This document shows, piece by piece, positions 6,553 to 7,699 of a stretch of 7,699 nt of DNA. How positions within the stretch are numbered: position 1 is the stretch's first letter; each line of letters begins with the position of its first letter. The notes under the pieces were generated by a model. It was not told where the DNA came from and did not search any database. It worked only from the letters and a program-made list of their open reading frames with translations. Made by a program: the position numbers and the translations under genes. This DNA is from an uncultured Bacteroidota bacterium (lineage in GTDB: Bacteria > Bacteroidota > Bacteroidia > B-17B0 > Aurantibacillaceae): NCBI GenBank assembly GCA_903923915.1, contig CAIXZI010000218.1, positions 1 through 7,699 on the forward strand. Direction: 5' to 3'.

Positions 6553-7699
6553 ATGGATAAAAAATCATTTACAAAAAGAATACATGAATTAATTCCGGGG
6601 GGCGCTCATACCTACTCTAAAGGTGATGATCAGTTTCCATCCAACGCTCCAACAGGAATTACCAAAGGAAATGGGGCTTGGCTTTGGGACATAGAAAATA
6701 AAAAATACTTAGATTGTAGTATGGGTTTAGGTTCCGTTACTCTTGGGCATGCTTATAATCCCGTTTTAAACGCCGTGAAAAAGCAATTGGATAATGGAGT
6801 AAATTTTCAGAGACCAAGTTTAATGGAGTTAACGGCCGCAGAAGCATTTCTTTCTTTGTTGCCCCAACAAGATATGATAAAGTTTGCCAAAAACGGATCA
6901 GCCGCTACAACAGCGGCTGTAAAGCTTGCAAGAGCTTACACGGGCAGAGACGGTGTAGCTTTTCCATTTGACCATCCATTTTATTCGTATGATGATTGGT
7001 TTATAGGTTCAACCCCTTGTAATAAAGGTGTCCCAAAAGCAATACAAAATTTATCACACACATTTAAAAGTTGTGATATTAAATCATTAGAGCAACTATT
7101 TTTAGATAAGCCAGAAGAAATAGCATGTGTAATTATGGAGCCTGAAAAAAATCATTGTGGTTCATTTTGTAGCTGTTCACAAAATGTAGGCGATTATTTA
7201 AAAGCCGCAATTGATTTATGCCATAAACATGGTGCTTTATTTATCTTGGATGAAATGGTTACAGGATTCAAAACTTCTTTTCCCGGAAGTTCAACTAAAT
7301 ATGGATTATCTCCTGACATGATTACTTGGGGAAAGGGTATTGCAAATGGTTTTTCTTGTAGTGCCTTGACAGGGACAAAAGAAGTGATGCAGCAGGGTGG
7401 GATTTTAGATAAAGGAAAAGAAAAAGTATTTCTTATATCAACTACTCATGGGGCAGAAACACATACTCTAGCAGCTTTAATAGCAACAATTGAAATATAT
7501 AAAGAGCAACAGGTAATAGATAAAATGCACGTAAAAGGTAAACGTGTAGTAGATGCAACTCAACAACTTATTACAAAATACGCAATGGACCAATACATTG
7601 AGGTAACAAAAAGTTATTGGACGCCCGTATGGTTATTTCATAGTAAAAAAGCGAAAAATTGTTTATCGCATAAAACATATTTTATGCAAGAAATGATAA
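6553..7699 (+). CDS. Class III PLP-dependent aminotransferase, glutamate-1-semialdehyde-type (3' end outside window)
   Basis: The frame is open from the ATG at 6553 to the window edge: 382 full codons with no stop. Family members are usually 420-450 residues, so only about the last tenth is missing. It is a fold-type I PLP enzyme. Visible blocks are NGSAATTAAVKLARAYTGRD (114-133), which resembles the cofactor phosphate-binding region of glutamate-1-semialdehyde aminomutase, the PLP-ring aspartate D233 in LDEMVTGFK, and the Schiff-base lysine K261 in TWGKGIANG. Although annotation pipelines may call it hemL, its place one base after a cytidylyltransferase in a sugar locus argues for transamination or aminomutation of a sugar intermediate rather than haem synthesis. 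It is odd in having a Cys-rich segment at residues 202-208 (C202, C206, C208) just before the D233 strand, where relatives usually have a Pro/Gly-rich loop. The substrate is unknown. Confidence 0.9.
   Translation, partial: MDKKSFTKRIHELIPGGAHTYSKGDDQFPSNAPTGITKGNGAWLWDIENKKYLDCSMGLGSVTLGHAYNPVLNAVKKQLDNGVNFQRPSLMELTAAEAFLSLLPQQDMIKFAKNGSAATTAAVKLARAYTGRDGVAFPFDHPFYSYDDWFIGSTPCNKGVPKAIQNLSHTFKSCDIKSLEQLFLDKPEEIACVIMEPEKNHCGSFCSCSQNVGDYLKAAIDLCHKHGALFILDEMVTGFKTSFPGSSTKYGLSPDMITWGKGIANGFSCSALTGTKEVMQQGGILDKGKEKVFLISTTHGAETHTLAALIATIEIYKEQQVIDKMHVKGKRVVDATQQLITKYAMDQYIEVTKSYWTPVWLFHSKKAKNCLSHKTYFMQEMI

Larger units (their letters stand above)
77..7699 (+). other. Probable single co-directional transcription unit
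   Basis: Eight genes follow each other on one strand with spacings of -8, 10, 5, 6, 1, -4 and 1 nt. No gap could hold a promoter plus leader or a terminator hairpin with a T-run. Most start codons are preceded by A/T-rich stretches without a Shine-Dalgarno motif. Translational coupling is likely at the overlaps at 1344-1351 and 5781-5784 and at the 1-nt gaps at 4935 and 6552. The promoter and the end of the unit must lie outside the window, or the promoter is within 1-76 but unrecognised. Confidence 0.7.

Noticed and set aside
6553..7699. Haem-pathway glutamate-1-semialdehyde aminomutase (hemL)
   Set aside because: The fold and catalytic residues match the wider class III family, but the protein is tightly coupled to a CMP-sugar transferase in a glycan locus and has an atypical Cys-rich loop. 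A housekeeping hemL role is unlikely.
77..7699. Mobile element, CRISPR array or defence system
   Set aside because: I found no transposase, integrase, terminal inverted repeats, direct-repeat array, nuclease or toxin-like gene. Every gene fits a surface-glycan locus.

Overview
This window looks like part of a surface-polysaccharide locus from a low-GC bacterium, most likely a member of the Bacteroidota. Three things point that way. The DNA is AT-rich. The genes start after A/T-rich leaders with no clear Shine-Dalgarno sequence. The ABC ATPase has the long-N-terminus Wzt form common in that phylum. The taxonomic call is an inference from composition and family resemblance, not from a marker gene.

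Layout: all eight genes lie on the + strand, packed head to tail. Gaps are 1 to 10 nt or genes overlap by 4 to 8 nt, so they probably form one transcription unit entered and left outside the window. Left part (77-3372): a Wzt-type ATPase of an O-antigen/polysaccharide ABC exporter, a hexapeptide-repeat acyltransferase with an extra C-terminal domain, and a phytanoyl-CoA dioxygenase-like Fe(II)/2-oxoglutarate enzyme. Right part (3378-7699): a PseB/FlaA1-like UDP-GlcNAc 4,6-dehydratase, a GNAT N-acetyltransferase, an aldo/keto reductase that starts at TTG, an SpsF/NeuA-like cytidylyltransferase, and a class III (glutamate-1-semialdehyde-type) PLP aminotransferase that runs off the right edge without a stop.

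How they may work together: the right-hand genes have the parts list of a pathway to a CMP-activated amino sugar, either a nonulosonic acid or a relative. It begins with 4,6-dehydration of UDP-GlcNAc and includes amination, N-acetylation, a carbonyl reduction and CMP activation. The aldo/keto reductase and class III aminotransferase are not part of the textbook pseudaminate pathway. The DegT-type aminotransferase (PseC), hydrolase (PseG) and NeuB-type synthase (PseI) expected of it are not visible, so the product cannot be named from this window. The left-hand genes would decorate and export a glycan. The Wzt C-terminal domain, where glycan specificity usually sits, shows a sharp drop in GC that suggests domain exchange. 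There are no RNA genes, mobile elements, CRISPR arrays or gene-free stretches over 76 nt.
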